64,000 bases of DNA from CAWAND01 sp963807065 (GTDB taxonomy: Bacteria > Chloroflexota > Anaerolineae > Anaerolineales > E44-bin32), in assembly GCA_963807065.1 (NCBI GenBank), contig CAWDZQ010000004.1, positions 1,240,001 to 1,304,000 of the forward strand, given 5' to 3'. Numbering within the stretch: the first letter of the stretch is position 1; each line of letters starts with the position of its first letter. The notes beneath the pieces are model-generated. The model was not told the origin of the DNA. It made no database searches and was given only the letters and a program-made list of their open reading frames with translations. Positions 25,414 to 34,938 of the stretch are shown here, in pieces. The translations under genes and the position numbers were made by a program.

Positions 25414-26625
25414 ATGACCGGGGCCCTACTTCCCAACATCGTGGTCTTCGGCCGCGTGCTCAGGCGATTCGGGTTCAAGGCCACGCCTGAACTTGTGATG
25501 GATTTCACAAACGCCATTGATCACGTATCCGTCGCCAGCCGGGATGACGTCTACTTTGCGGCCAGGAGCTTATTCGTCCAGCGTCACGAGGATTTCGAGC
25601 GATTCGAAGCCGCCTTCGACGCCTTCTGGAAAGCACGGGACGGCCGGCAGGTGCTTGACCTGCGGTCGTTGATGGAGGCCCGGACCCGGCGCCAGCGGGG
25701 CGAACCAGCGGGTGAAGCCCAGGAGGACGCTGAGCCGCGGCAGGGCGACCTCGTTCCACCTGGCGCCGGATCGGAGGCGATTGCCGAGCGCAGAAACTCG
25801 CTTGGCTTCAGCGGTCGAGAGCGCCTACGGCACAAGGATTTCGCTGCGTTGACTCCCGAAGAAGTGACCGCCGTTCAGATGCTGGTTCGTCGCTCACCCA
25901 AGCTGGCCTGGCGCCGCCGCTCCCGGCGATTGGCGGCAGGGCGTGGCCCAGAGTTGGACCTCCGCCGGACGCTGCGAAGCAGCTTTCGCCACGGCGGAGA
26001 ATGGCTGGAATGGGCGCCTCGCCGGCGCCTGAACAAAACCCGGCCGTTGGTCGTGCTGGCCGATATCAGCGGCTCCATGGCTGCTTATTCGCGTCTGTTG
26101 CTGATGTTCGTCTATGGCTTGGCGCGTGGCTACGGCGCGCCGCTGGAGGCTTTCGTATTCGGCACCCGGCTGTCTCGCATCACCCGACCGCTGATCAGCC
26201 TGCCGGTCGATCAGGCGCTCGACCGGGTGGCGCACCAGGTTCAGGATTGGTCCGGCGGCACGCGCATCGGCCAGTCGCTGCACGAGTTCAACCTCAACTG
26301 GACGCGGCGTGTGCTCAGTGCTGGGGCAGTCGTGCTCCTCATCAGCGACGGCTGGGACCGGGGCGCTCCCGACCTGCTTGCCGAGGAAATGGCCCGGTTG
26401 CAGCGCAGCGCTCACCGTCTGATCTGGCTTAATCCCCTGCTGGGCACCCCCGGCTATCGACCCTTGACCAGCGGGGTGCAGGCGGCCCTGCCGTATGTGG
26501 ACGACTTCCGGCCGGCCCACAATTTGGCCAGCCTGGAAGACCTGGCGTCGTCGCTGGCGCAGGTCATCCGGAGAGATCCGGCTCCATCCGTTGCTTTCCC
26601 GACCCTCACCGGACAAGGTGGTTGA
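25414..26625 (+). CDS. CoxE-like von Willebrand A domain protein
   Basis: 403 aa. The start at 25414 is one nt after the MoxR stop. The N-terminal half is helical and Arg-rich; the C-terminal vWA domain has the MIDAS motif LADISGSMAAYS (DxSxS), then TRIGQSLHEF and LISDGWDRG. It is the partner of the MoxR ATPase in maturation of molybdenum hydroxylases. A TTGTGA-N6-TCACAA palindrome lies inside its first 100 nt. Confidence 0.92.
   Translation: MTGALLPNIVVFGRVLRRFGFKATPELVMDFTNAIDHVSVASRDDVYFAARSLFVQRHEDFERFEAAFDAFWKARDGRQVLDLRSLMEARTRRQRGEPAGEAQEDAEPRQGDLVPPGAGSEAIAERRNSLGFSGRERLRHKDFAALTPEEVTAVQMLVRRSPKLAWRRRSRRLAAGRGPELDLRRTLRSSFRHGGEWLEWAPRRRLNKTRPLVVLADISGSMAAYSRLLLMFVYGLARGYGAPLEAFVFGTRLSRITRPLISLPVDQALDRVAHQVQDWSGGTRIGQSLHEFNLNWTRRVLSAGAVVLLISDGWDRGAPDLLAEEMARLQRSAHRLIWLNPLLGTPGYRPLTSGVQAALPYVDDFRPAHNLASLEDLASSLAQVIRRDPAPSVAFPTLTGQGG
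25493..25510. promoter_or_regulatory. Rex/CRP-like palindrome inside the CoxE-like gene
   Basis: TTGTGATGGATTTCACAA, a perfect TTGTGA/TCACAA pair with 6-nt spacer, 80 nt into the coding region. It shares ATTTCACAA with the sites at 38294, 43092 and 52760. An intragenic site could be a roadblock operator or a chance result of codon choice (LVMDFTN). Confidence 0.4.
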
Positions 26626-26628
26626 TCC

Positions 26629-27687
26629 ATGCGAGACATTATGCCGTCCGTGAACGCCTGGCGAGCCAAGGGCGCTGAGGTTGCCCTGGCGACGGTGGTT
26701 GCGACCTGGGGATCGTCGCCGCGCAAAGTGGGAGCGAAGATGGCCATCTCGGCCGACGGGGACATCTCCGGATCGGTGAGTGGAGGCTGCGTCGAAGGGG
26801 CGGTGGTGGAAGAGGCGCTTGCGGCACTCCAAGAAGGGCGGGGCCGCCTGCTCCATTTCGGGGTGGCCGATGAGACCGCCTGGGAGGTCGGTCTGGCCTG
26901 CGGAGGCACCATCGAAGTCTTCGTCGAACCGCTCAGCCCTGCTCACTTCGACCTGACAGCCCAGGCCGCCGAAGCCGACCGCTCGGTCTGCACGGTGACC
27001 GTCATCGGGGGGCCGGACTCGGCCATCGGCCAGAAAGCCAGCCTTGTTCTGGATGGCTCCGAATCGGCCATCACGCCCGACGACTCCTCCCTGGCAGAAC
27101 CCTTGCTCACGTCGGCCCGTGACGCGTTAACGCTGGACCGACCCATCCGCACGTCCGTCGCCTCCCCGACCGATCCCGGCCAACAGCTGGACGTTTTTGC
27201 CGACGTGACGCCTGCCCTGCCGTTGCTGATCATGATCGGTGGGGTGCATATTGCGGTGGCTTTGGGAGAGCTGGGGCGTGTGCTCGGCTACCGCACGGTG
27301 GTCATCGATCCCCGCAAGAGCTTCGGAAGTGAGGCGCGTTTTCCGATGGTGGATCAGCTGTTGACGGATTGGCCGGACGTGGCCCTGAAGAGCCTGCCGC
27401 TCACCCCGAGCACATCGGTGGCCGTGCTCACCCACGATCCCAAGATCGACGACCGGGCGCTGCTGGTTGCCCTGCCCAGCCGGGCCGGTTATGTGGGCGC
27501 CCTGGGGAGCCGCAAGACCCAGGCCAAGCGCCGCACACGGCTCTCGGAGGCCGGGCTTTCGGAAACCGAGTTGAGTCGTCTAAGGGGTCCGATCGGCCTG
27601 AGCATCGGGGCGCAGACACCGGAGGAAATCGCCCTGTCGATCATGGCGGAGGTGGTTGCGGTCCGACACACGCCGGCTGAGAGCTGA
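26629..27687 (+). CDS. XdhC/CoxF family molybdenum-hydroxylase maturation protein
   Basis: 352 aa. The N-terminal XdhC_CoxI domain shows VATWGSSPRKVGAKMAI and GSVSGGCVEGAVVEEA (Cys in SGGC, the proposed Moco-sulfur site); CGGTIEVFVEPL follows. The C-terminal Rossmann domain has MIGGVHIAVALGELGRVLGY, and YVGALGSRKTQAKRR near the end. XdhC binds molybdenum cofactor, promotes its sulfuration and delivers it to the apoenzyme. It is the last gene of the coxG-D-E-F-like row. Confidence 0.92.
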   Translation: MRDIMPSVNAWRAKGAEVALATVVATWGSSPRKVGAKMAISADGDISGSVSGGCVEGAVVEEALAALQEGRGRLLHFGVADETAWEVGLACGGTIEVFVEPLSPAHFDLTAQAAEADRSVCTVTVIGGPDSAIGQKASLVLDGSESAITPDDSSLAEPLLTSARDALTLDRPIRTSVASPTDPGQQLDVFADVTPALPLLIMIGGVHIAVALGELGRVLGYRTVVIDPRKSFGSEARFPMVDQLLTDWPDVALKSLPLTPSTSVAVLTHDPKIDDRALLVALPSRAGYVGALGSRKTQAKRRTRLSEAGLSETELSRLRGPIGLSIGAQTPEEIALSIMAEVVAVRHTPAES

Positions 27688-27723
27688 CGCACGCGTGCCC
27701 GGCGCCCTGCCGAGCTCAAGGCA

Positions 27724-28926
27724 TCAGACGACGCCATCTCGCCGCAGTGCAGAGATCTCCATCTTGCTCAAGTTCAACCGCTCTCTCAAGATCTCGTCGG
27801 TGTGTTGACCCAGTGTGGGCGGGGGCAGCCGGACGGTCGGCGGCGCCGTCAACACGCGCAGCGGTGAGCCCACCATGGGAATCGGGCCGTCGACCGGGTG
27901 ATCAACTTGGCCCTTCAATCCTCGGGCTTGAACCTGGGGATCTTCGAACACCTTGCTGATGTCGTTAATCGGTGCGGACGGGATCCCGATCTCTTCGCAC
28001 AGTGCCATCCACGCCTCAGCATCCCGTTCTGCGAAGACGGCTCCCAGCATTTGGCTGACCTCGGCTCGATTCTGGACCCTTGCCTTGTTCGTGGCATAGC
28101 GTTCGTCCGTTGCCCATTCAGGACGTTCAATCGCCTGGCAGAATGCCTGCCATTGGCCGTCATTGCCGGCGGCGAAAGCGAAATGGCGGTCCTTAGCCTT
28201 GAACTCCTGATAGGGCACGATGTTGGGGTGTCCGTTGCCGTAGCGTCCGGCAGGTTCACCCGACACGAGATAGTTGCTGGCCACGTAGCTCATCAGGGCC
28301 ACCATCGAGTCCAGCAGCGCCATGTCGATACGGTGGCCGCGCCCGGTGCGTTGCTGGTCGAACAGCGAGGCCAGGATGGCGTTGCAGGCGAACATCCCGG
28401 CGGCCAGATCGGCGATGGCGATACCGGCGCGGGTCGGCGGGCCGTCGACCGGGCCGGTCACGCTCATGAAACCGCCCATGGCCTGCACCATGAAGTCGTA
28501 ACCGGGACGATCCTTGTAGGGCCCGTCGGAGCCATAACCGGTCAGCGTACAGTAAATCAGCCCCGGCCTGAGCACCTGGAGAGCGTCGAAACCGAGCCCC
28601 CAGCGCTCCAAAGTCCCCGCTCGGAAATTGTCGACCAGCACATCCCCCTGGGCTAGTAATCGCTTCAGGATCTCCAGCCCCCGGGGGGACTTGAGATTCA
28701 AGGTCAGGCTACGCTTGTTTCGATTGGCGCTCAAAAAGTAGGCGGATTCACCGCTCTCCGTGAAGGGTGGACCCCAGGCCCGGGTATCGTCGCCGCGTCC
28801 TGGAGCTTCGATCTTGATCACCTCAGCCCCAAGGTCGCCTAACATCATCGTGCAGAATGGGCCGGCCAGCACGCGCGTCAGGTCGATGACCGTGACGCCG
28901 TCCAGCAGCGGCGGGGAAGAAGGCAT
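27724..28926 (-). CDS. Class III (CaiB/BaiF, formyl-CoA type) CoA transferase
   Basis: 400 aa. The family signatures are LTRVLAGPFCTMMLGDLGAEVIKIE at the start, NKRSLTLNL, and GYDFMVQAMGG, whose Asp is the acyl-anhydride nucleophile. These enzymes move CoA between carboxylic acids such as formate, oxalate and carnitine. AGGAGG precedes the ATG and TATAAT lies at 28979-28984. It is divergent from the molybdenum-hydroxylase operon and shares its upstream region, so it may activate a carboxylate product of that pathway (inference). Confidence 0.93.
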   Translation of the reverse strand: MPSSPPLLDGVTVIDLTRVLAGPFCTMMLGDLGAEVIKIEAPGRGDDTRAWGPPFTESGESAYFLSANRNKRSLTLNLKSPRGLEILKRLLAQGDVLVDNFRAGTLERWGLGFDALQVLRPGLIYCTLTGYGSDGPYKDRPGYDFMVQAMGGFMSVTGPVDGPPTRAGIAIADLAAGMFACNAILASLFDQQRTGRGHRIDMALLDSMVALMSYVASNYLVSGEPAGRYGNGHPNIVPYQEFKAKDRHFAFAAGNDGQWQAFCQAIERPEWATDERYATNKARVQNRAEVSQMLGAVFAERDAEAWMALCEEIGIPSAPINDISKVFEDPQVQARGLKGQVDHPVDGPIPMVGSPLRVLTAPPTVRLPPPTLGQHTDEILRERLNLSKMEISALRRDGVV

Positions 28927-28978
28927 CTGGACCTCCTAGAGCGGTAAGGGCCTGCAAGCACCGGGGTCTGGAATGGCG

Positions 28979-29081
28979 ATTATACAGATAAGGCAGCGGT
29001 CCGGGCAAAGCCGCAGGCGTAGGGGTCCACCTCGATTGCGGCCGTCCGCGATTTGTCAACTCGTCGGCCAGGGTGCATAAT
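28979..29081. promoter_or_regulatory. Divergent promoters: CoA transferase and hydroxylase operon
   Basis: On the minus strand TATAAT at 28979-28984 faces the CoA transferase. On the plus strand TTGTCA (29053-29058) and CATAAT (29076-29081), 17 nt apart, face the hydroxylase operon, leaving a leader of about 115 nt. The close back-to-back spacing allows common control. Confidence 0.6.
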
Positions 29082-29202
29082 AGAGGTTGCCTTGGGAGGC
29101 ACCGCTGGCAGCTTCCGCGCCGCCGGCACGGCTTGCTGCGTGTTGGCGGCCGGTTGATGTTCTCCTTGACCCCAGCCTACAGTTCAGGAAACGTCGGATG
29201 CG

Positions 29203-30078
29203 ATGAAGCCCGCGCCTTTTAAGTACCTTTCCCCCAAGTCGCTTGAGCAAGCCCTGGAAATGGTCCGGGATGAAGGCCCGGACGCTAAGCTGCTGGCCGG
29301 CGGCCAGAGCCTGATCCCCGCCATGAATTTCCGGCTGCTCCAGCCGTCGGCTCTGATCGACCTCAACCAGATACCATCCCTGAGCTACATTCGGCCGGAC
29401 GGCAAAGGCGGACTGCGTATTGGAGCGATGACCCGTCAGAGCTCAGTGGAACACGACCTGCTTGTCCGTGAGGTTTCGCCGTTGTTGCATCAGACGATGC
29501 CGCGCATCGCCCATCGGCAGATCCGCAACCGGGGCACAATGGGGGGAAGCCTGGTGCATGCTGATCCGGCGGCGGAGCTTCCTGTGGTCGCCACTGCGCT
29601 GCGATGCCAGTTCAAGCTTCGCAGTCTGGAGGGCGAGCGCTGGGTCGCTGCCCAGGACTTCTTTGTCGGCATGTTTACCACCGTCACCGGGCCGAACGAG
29701 ATTCTTGAGGAGATCGCCATTGAGCCCACCCCACCACGAACCGGGTGGGCATTTCTGGAGGTCGCCCGCCGCTCCGGAGACTACGCCATGGCCGGCGTGG
29801 CGGCCATGCTGAGCCTGGATGCGGACGGACGGATGTCGGACGCCCGCCTTGTCTACCTCAACGTCGGCGACGGCCCGGTTGAAACGCCAGAGGCAGTCGC
29901 GCGGCTGATGGGACTACCCCCCGAGGACGAGACGTTCGCCGAGGCGGCGCGCATAGCCTCTGAGACCGAAATCATGCCCTTTGGGAACATCCACGCCACG
30001 CCCGAGTACCAGCGCCATTTGGCCGAGGTGCTGACACGCCGAGCGTTGGCGCAGGCCGCTGAACGCGCCCAGGTTTGA
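29203..30078 (+). CDS. Molybdenum hydroxylase FAD subunit (CoxM-like)
   Basis: 291 aa. FAD-binding motifs AGGQSLIPAMNFRL (about residues 32-45) and NRGTMGGSLVHADPAAELP (about 109-127) match the CoxM/XdhB medium subunit, and the C-terminal CO_deh_flav_C domain follows. It passes electrons from the 2Fe-2S subunit to a quinone or NAD. It is the first gene of the operon and is followed by the 2Fe-2S subunit after 42 nt. Substrate specificity comes from the large subunit, not from this one. Confidence 0.93.
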   Translation: MKPAPFKYLSPKSLEQALEMVRDEGPDAKLLAGGQSLIPAMNFRLLQPSALIDLNQIPSLSYIRPDGKGGLRIGAMTRQSSVEHDLLVREVSPLLHQTMPRIAHRQIRNRGTMGGSLVHADPAAELPVVATALRCQFKLRSLEGERWVAAQDFFVGMFTTVTGPNEILEEIAIEPTPPRTGWAFLEVARRSGDYAMAGVAAMLSLDADGRMSDARLVYLNVGDGPVETPEAVARLMGLPPEDETFAEAARIASETEIMPFGNIHATPEYQRHLAEVLTRRALAQAAERAQV

Positions 30079-30120
30079 TCGGAGCGGGCCGGTCCCCGAT
30101 TTGATCCCCGAAGGAGGGAC

Positions 30121-30606
30121 ATGACAGACCAACAGAGGGTCACTTTGACCGTCAACGGAACGCAGCGTTCGGCAGACGTTGATCCGAGGACGCTGCTGAG
30201 CGATTTCCTGCGCCACGAGCTGGGGTTGACCGGCACGCATGTCGGCTGCGAACACGGCGTGTGCGGGGCCTGCACGGTGATGTTCGACGGACAAGCCGTC
30301 CGCTCTTGCTTGATGCTCGCTGTCCAGGCTGAAGCCCACCACATCGAGACGGTCGAGGGTTTGGCCCAGGGCGAGACGGATCTTCATCCGCTGCAGCAAG
30401 CATTCTGGGAGACCCATGGTCTGCAGTGCGGTTTCTGTACGGCTGGGATCATGATGACCATGATTCCCTTCTTGCGAGACAACTCCGACCCCGGCGAGCA
30501 TGAGATTCGAGAGGCGCTGTCCGGCAACCTCTGTCGCTGCACGGGATATCAGCACATTGTGGAAGCCGTCCAACTGGCGGCGACAAGGCTCGCCACCGCA
30601 AAATGA
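30121..30606 (+). CDS. Molybdenum hydroxylase 2Fe-2S subunit (CoxS-like)
   Basis: 161 aa. The plant-type cluster ligands are CEHGVCGACTV with a later Cys in RSCLML; the second cluster uses CGFCTAG and CRCTGY. This is the standard small subunit (CoxS/XdhC-small/NdhS) that links the molybdenum site with FAD. GGAGG lies before the ATG. Its stop overlaps the amidase ATG by four nt. Confidence 0.95.
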   Translation: MTDQQRVTLTVNGTQRSADVDPRTLLSDFLRHELGLTGTHVGCEHGVCGACTVMFDGQAVRSCLMLAVQAEAHHIETVEGLAQGETDLHPLQQAFWETHGLQCGFCTAGIMMTMIPFLRDNSDPGEHEIREALSGNLCRCTGYQHIVEAVQLAATRLATAK

Positions 30607-31958
30607 AAGCCATGATCCAGTCGAGGGCTGATGAGCCCCTCTTTGTACGGTCGCAGAGCGAAACGTTCAGCCTGGGGCATTTGGTCAACCTGCTGGAAGC
30701 ACGCTTCGCTGAAGTCGAACCGGCCGTCCACGCCTTTGTTGAGGAGGAGGGTCGGTTTGATCGTCTGAAGCGGCAAGCAGCCACGCTTGAAGCCCGCTAT
30801 CCGGTACCTGCCGATCGGCCGACGATGTACGGGACCACACTGGGCGTGAAGGACATCCTGAACGTCGATGGTCTGCCCACCATTGCTGGGACCGTCCCGC
30901 CGACCGAGGCCCTATCAGGACCGGAGGCGGAAGCCGTATCGCAGCTTCGGGCGGCCGGTGTTCTGGTGGTCGGAAAGACCGTCACTACAGAATTCGGTTA
31001 CTTCGCTCCCGGACCCACTCGGAACCCTCACAATCTTGAACACACCCCCGGCGGTTCGAGCAGCGGTTCGGCAGCCGCGGTGGCAGCCGGGTTGTGCGAC
31101 GTCGCCTTGGGCACGCAGACAATTGGGTCGGTCATCCGCCCGGGCGCGTTTTGTGGGGTGGTGAGTTTCAAGCCAAGCTATGCCCGAATCTCCAGAGCGG
31201 GCATGATCCCGCTGTCGCCTTCCCTTGATCATCTGGGTGTGTTCACAAGCGTGGTCAACGACCTGCGGGTCGTGGCTCGCGTGTTGTGCCATGACTGGCA
31301 CCCCGCCGGCGTCGCCGATCGCCCGATCATCGGCATCCCTGAAGGCCCTTATCTTGAAAAGGCAAGCGCCGAGGGCCTCAACCACTTCCGTCAGCGCGTC
31401 GGGGTTCTTGAAGGCATGGGGTACACGATAAAGAGAGTCAAGACCTTCTCTGACTTCAATGCTATTCGAGAGCGGCACCACTTGATTGTGGCCGGGGAAG
31501 CCGCCCGGGTGCATGCCAAGTGGTTCTCCGAGTTCGTGGATCTGTACCACCCGACGACGCTGGCCTTGGTCCGGCGCGGCCAAGAGATCAGCGATGAAAC
31601 CCTGATCGAAGCCATCAAAGGCATCCCAATTCTGCGAAAGCAGCTGATGGAGCTGATGCAGGAACATCACCTGGACATGTGGATCACGCCGGCGGCGCCA
31701 GGGACGGCCCCGAAAGGCCTGGAGAGCACGGGAGATCCGGTCATGAACCTGCCTTGGACCCAGAGTGGACTGCCGGCCATCGGCATCCCGGCAGGGGTGA
31801 ACAAGAAGGGTCTCCCCTTGGGCCTCCAGCTCGTGGGTCGTTGGAACGAAGACGAGCGTCTGCTGTCTCAGGCGGAGCAAATCGAAAGCAGCCTGGCCAA
31901 GGCGGCGCTTGGGCACCGTTCGGGGAACAATCACAGATCGAGGGGCGCCGAGAGATGA
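30603..31958 (+). CDS. Amidase signature family hydrolase
   Basis: 451 aa. The amidase signature is complete: catalytic Lys in LGVKDILNVDG, GGSSSGSAAAVAAGLCDVALG, and the nucleophile serine in TQTIGSVIRPG. Members hydrolyse amides such as allophanate, formamide derivatives or aryl amides. Its ATG overlaps the 2Fe-2S subunit stop and its own stop overlaps the fdrA ATG (ATGA), so it is locked into the operon. In this setting it could open or trim a carbamoyl or amide intermediate; the substrate is inference. Confidence 0.92.
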   Translation: MKAMIQSRADEPLFVRSQSETFSLGHLVNLLEARFAEVEPAVHAFVEEEGRFDRLKRQAATLEARYPVPADRPTMYGTTLGVKDILNVDGLPTIAGTVPPTEALSGPEAEAVSQLRAAGVLVVGKTVTTEFGYFAPGPTRNPHNLEHTPGGSSSGSAAAVAAGLCDVALGTQTIGSVIRPGAFCGVVSFKPSYARISRAGMIPLSPSLDHLGVFTSVVNDLRVVARVLCHDWHPAGVADRPIIGIPEGPYLEKASAEGLNHFRQRVGVLEGMGYTIKRVKTFSDFNAIRERHHLIVAGEAARVHAKWFSEFVDLYHPTTLALVRRGQEISDETLIEAIKGIPILRKQLMELMQEHHLDMWITPAAPGTAPKGLESTGDPVMNLPWTQSGLPAIGIPAGVNKKGLPLGLQLVGRWNEDERLLSQAEQIESSLAKAALGHRSGNNHRSRGAER

Positions 31959-33646
31959 GCGCCACACGCTTCGAAATCCGGGCCGGGGCGTACTATGATT
32001 CAGTCGTGCTGATGCAGCTTCAGCGCTCGCTGGCCGGTCTGCCCGGAGTCGAGGAAGCCGGTGTCGTGATGGCGACCGAAGCCAACCGTGCCTTGCTGAC
32101 AGATCGAGCATTATCGCCCCCCGGTTCCGAACGGGCGGCTGCGGACGACCTTCTGATCGTGATCCGCGCTGCGGATGATCATCAGGCTTCGTCGGCGTTG
32201 GAGCAGGTTGATGAGCTTTTGACCCAGCGGTCCGCCAGGCCCAGGCCGAGCCAGGGATTCACGCCGAAGAGCCTCAAGGCGGCGGCCGGGGCCGGACCGC
32301 AACCAGTCTGGGTGCTCATTTCGGTGCCCGGCAGGTTTGCAGCAGGGGTGGCCGGAGAGGCGCTCGATCTCGGCCGCCACGTCTTTCTGTATAGCGACAA
32401 CGTCCCACTGGCCGACGAGGTGGCGCTGAAGCGCCGCGGCGCGGAGCTCGGGCTGCTGGTGATGGGTCCGGACTGCGGCACGGCCATGATCAACGGCATT
32501 GGGCTTGGCTTCGCCAACCGCGTCCGCCGTGGTCCCATCGGCCTGGTGGCGGCCTCGGGCACCGGTCTTCAAGCCGTCAGTGTGGGCGTGCACCAGCGCG
32601 GGTCTGGAATCTCGCAAGCCATCGGCACGGGGGGTCGCGATCTGTCGGAAGAGGTGGGTGCCATCACGGCCCGACAGGGCCTGGATCTGCTTTCCCGCGA
32701 TCCACAGACGGAGGTTATCGGGCTGATCTCCAAACCGCCGTCGCCCAAGGTGGCGGCGGATGTGCTGGCAGCCGCCCGAGCCACCGGGAAGCCGGTGGTG
32801 GTCTATTTTGTGGGCACGGCCATCCCTGCCGAGCACGTCGCAAATCTGCATTTCGCACGCAGCCTGGACGAGGCGGCCGAGATGACTGTGAGCTTGGCTG
32901 CCCGCCCGCTGTCTGTCACGCAGGACGTGCCGAGGGTTCAAGGCAAGCGCCGCTACTTGCGCGGGTTGTTTTCCGGGGGGACGCTGGCCTACGATGCCTT
33001 GCTTGGGCTTCAGTTGTTCCTGGTTCCCCTGACCTCCAACGCCCCCATCCACGCCTGGCAGACGATGGCTGATCCCCTACACAGCCATGGTCATGCCATC
33101 GTTGATCTCGGAGAAGACGAGTTCACCGTCGGTCGCCTTCATCCGATGATGGACAATCAGCTTCGGATTCAGCGCATGCGCCAGGAGGCAGAGGATCCCG
33201 AGACGGCCATCATTCTGCTCGACGTTGTCTTAGGGGAGGGTTCACACCCCGATCCGGCTGGCGAGCTGGAGCCGATCATTGGTGAGATCACGAGCGACGC
33301 TGGCGTCGAGACGGTGGCCTTGGTCGTGGGCACGGATGAGGATCCCCAGGGGCTGAATCAGCAGGTGGCGCAGTTGGAGGCGGCCGGGGCAGTGGTCTTC
33401 CGCAACACAACCGATGCCGTGCGGTACTGCGTCGCTCGCCTGGCGCCTGAGTTTGAATCGGGAGCGGGGCAGCGAGAGGTCGACCTGTCTGCCTTCGTCG
33501 ATGGACTGAGCGCCATTAACGTCGGTGTGCACTCGTTCGCCTCCAGCCTGGAGTCGCAAGGCGCCGAAGTCATTCAGGTCGACTGGCGCCCGCCAGCGGG
33601 GGGCAACGAGAAGCTGATGAACATTCTCGCCCGCATGAAGGGCTAG
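31955..33646 (+). CDS. fdrA: FdrA family protein (oxamate carbamoyltransferase subunit AllF-like)
   Basis: 563 aa. The start at 31955 overlaps the amidase stop; a longer reading frame upstream is out of frame with the amidase and is not used. The N-terminus (GAYYDSVVLMQLQRSLAGLPG, then MATEANRALL) is typical of FdrA. The succinyl-CoA-synthetase-like core reads LVMGPDCGTAMINGIGLGFA, LVAASGTGLQAVSVGVHQRG and AIGTGGRDLSEEVG. E. coli FdrA with YlbE and YlbF is reported to form oxamate carbamoyltransferase, which interconverts oxalurate and carbamoyl phosphate. Both partners are encoded nearby. Confidence 0.92.
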   Translation: MSATRFEIRAGAYYDSVVLMQLQRSLAGLPGVEEAGVVMATEANRALLTDRALSPPGSERAAADDLLIVIRAADDHQASSALEQVDELLTQRSARPRPSQGFTPKSLKAAAGAGPQPVWVLISVPGRFAAGVAGEALDLGRHVFLYSDNVPLADEVALKRRGAELGLLVMGPDCGTAMINGIGLGFANRVRRGPIGLVAASGTGLQAVSVGVHQRGSGISQAIGTGGRDLSEEVGAITARQGLDLLSRDPQTEVIGLISKPPSPKVAADVLAAARATGKPVVVYFVGTAIPAEHVANLHFARSLDEAAEMTVSLAARPLSVTQDVPRVQGKRRYLRGLFSGGTLAYDALLGLQLFLVPLTSNAPIHAWQTMADPLHSHGHAIVDLGEDEFTVGRLHPMMDNQLRIQRMRQEAEDPETAIILLDVVLGEGSHPDPAGELEPIIGEITSDAGVETVALVVGTDEDPQGLNQQVAQLEAAGAVVFRNTTDAVRYCVARLAPEFESGAGQREVDLSAFVDGLSAINVGVHSFASSLESQGAEVIQVDWRPPAGGNEKLMNILARMKG

Positions 33647-33676
33647 GTCGCAGGAATCGTTGCACGGAGGTCCAAG

Positions 33677-34924
33677 ATGACGCTTGATATCGATGGGGCC
33701 AATCAGGAGGCGGTCGACCGGATGATGGATGCCCGGCCGATCCTGAAGAGGGTGGCCGCCGCCCGGGACGTGATCCCAGGCATGCAGGACAACCTGCTGC
33801 TGCACGCGGGACCGCCGATCACTTGGGAACGCATGTCGGGTCCGCTGAGAGGGGCGGTCATCGGTGCCCTGCTTTTCGAGGGACTGGCTAAGGACGAAAA
33901 GCAGGCGGAAGGCATGGCCGCCTCCGGAGAAGTCCAGTTCGAGCCTTGCCACCATCACAGCACAGTGGGTCCGATGGCCGGCGTGACGTCGGCGTCGATG
34001 GCCGTGTATGAAATCGAGAACACCACCCATGGCAACAAGGCCTATTCCAATCTCAACGAGGGCTACGGGAAGGTGCTGCGCTATGGCGCCTACAGCCCCG
34101 AAGTCATCGACAAGCTGCGTTGGATGAACGACGTGATGGCGCCAGTTTTGGCCGACGCCCTCGCTGCAAGCGACGGGCTCGATCTTCGGAGCCTGCTGGC
34201 CGAAGCGCTGCACATGGGTGATGAAGGGCACAACCGCAACAAGGCCGGGTCGCTGCTCTACCTCAAGTTCCTGGCGCCCTTGATCGCTGCCGGGGTTGAG
34301 GACAACGCCCGGGAGGCCGAGGTGCTTAAATTCTTGGGGGACAATGCCTTGAGCGTCCTCAACCCTGTGATGGCGGCGTGCAAGGCGATGGCCGATGCCG
34401 GCCATGGCGTGGAGGGGAGTACGCTGGTGACGGCCATGGCGAGGAATGGGACCGATTTCGGGATCCGGGTCAGCGGGCTGGGTGAGACATGGTTCACGGC
34501 GCCGGCCGACGTGCCTGTGGGCCTCTACTTCCCGGGCTTCACGGCGGAAGATGCCAATGCCGACATCGGCGACAGCACGATCACCGAGACGGCCGGCATC
34601 GGCGGGTTTGCGATGGCCTCCGCACCGGCGATCGTAACCTTCGTGTCCGGCACACCGCAGGATGCGCTCAACGCTACACTTGAGATGTACGAGATCACCT
34701 TTGCCGAGCACAAGTACTTCACGATCCCCCCGCTGGGGTTCCGCGGCACGCCCACCGGCATCGACATCCGAAAAGTCGTCGAGCTGGGGATTACCCCGCG
34801 CGTCAACACCGGCATCGCCCATCATGATCCCGGGGTGGGCCAGATCGGGGCCGGCCTGGTGCGGCCGCCGATGGTGATTTTCGAACAGGCGCTGGTGTCG
34901 TTTGCCGAGCGCTACAATCTTTAA
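33677..34924 (+). CDS. ylbE: DUF1116 protein (YlbE/AllG-like)
   Basis: 415 aa. Typical DUF1116 features: GMQDNLLLHAGPPITWERMSGPL, FEPCHHHSTVGPMAGVTSAS, HMGDEGHNRNKAG, MARNGTDFGIRVSGLG and the C-terminal GIAHHDPGVGQIGAG. In E. coli the homologue is a subunit of oxamate carbamoyltransferase. It follows fdrA after 30 nt with GGAGG before the ATG and is followed by the cyclase gene after 14 nt. Confidence 0.93.
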   Translation: MTLDIDGANQEAVDRMMDARPILKRVAAARDVIPGMQDNLLLHAGPPITWERMSGPLRGAVIGALLFEGLAKDEKQAEGMAASGEVQFEPCHHHSTVGPMAGVTSASMAVYEIENTTHGNKAYSNLNEGYGKVLRYGAYSPEVIDKLRWMNDVMAPVLADALAASDGLDLRSLLAEALHMGDEGHNRNKAGSLLYLKFLAPLIAAGVEDNAREAEVLKFLGDNALSVLNPVMAACKAMADAGHGVEGSTLVTAMARNGTDFGIRVSGLGETWFTAPADVPVGLYFPGFTAEDANADIGDSTITETAGIGGFAMASAPAIVTFVSGTPQDALNATLEMYEITFAEHKYFTIPPLGFRGTPTGIDIRKVVELGITPRVNTGIAHHDPGVGQIGAGLVRPPMVIFEQALVSFAERYNL

Positions 34925-34938
34925 GCAGGAGGTCGAAC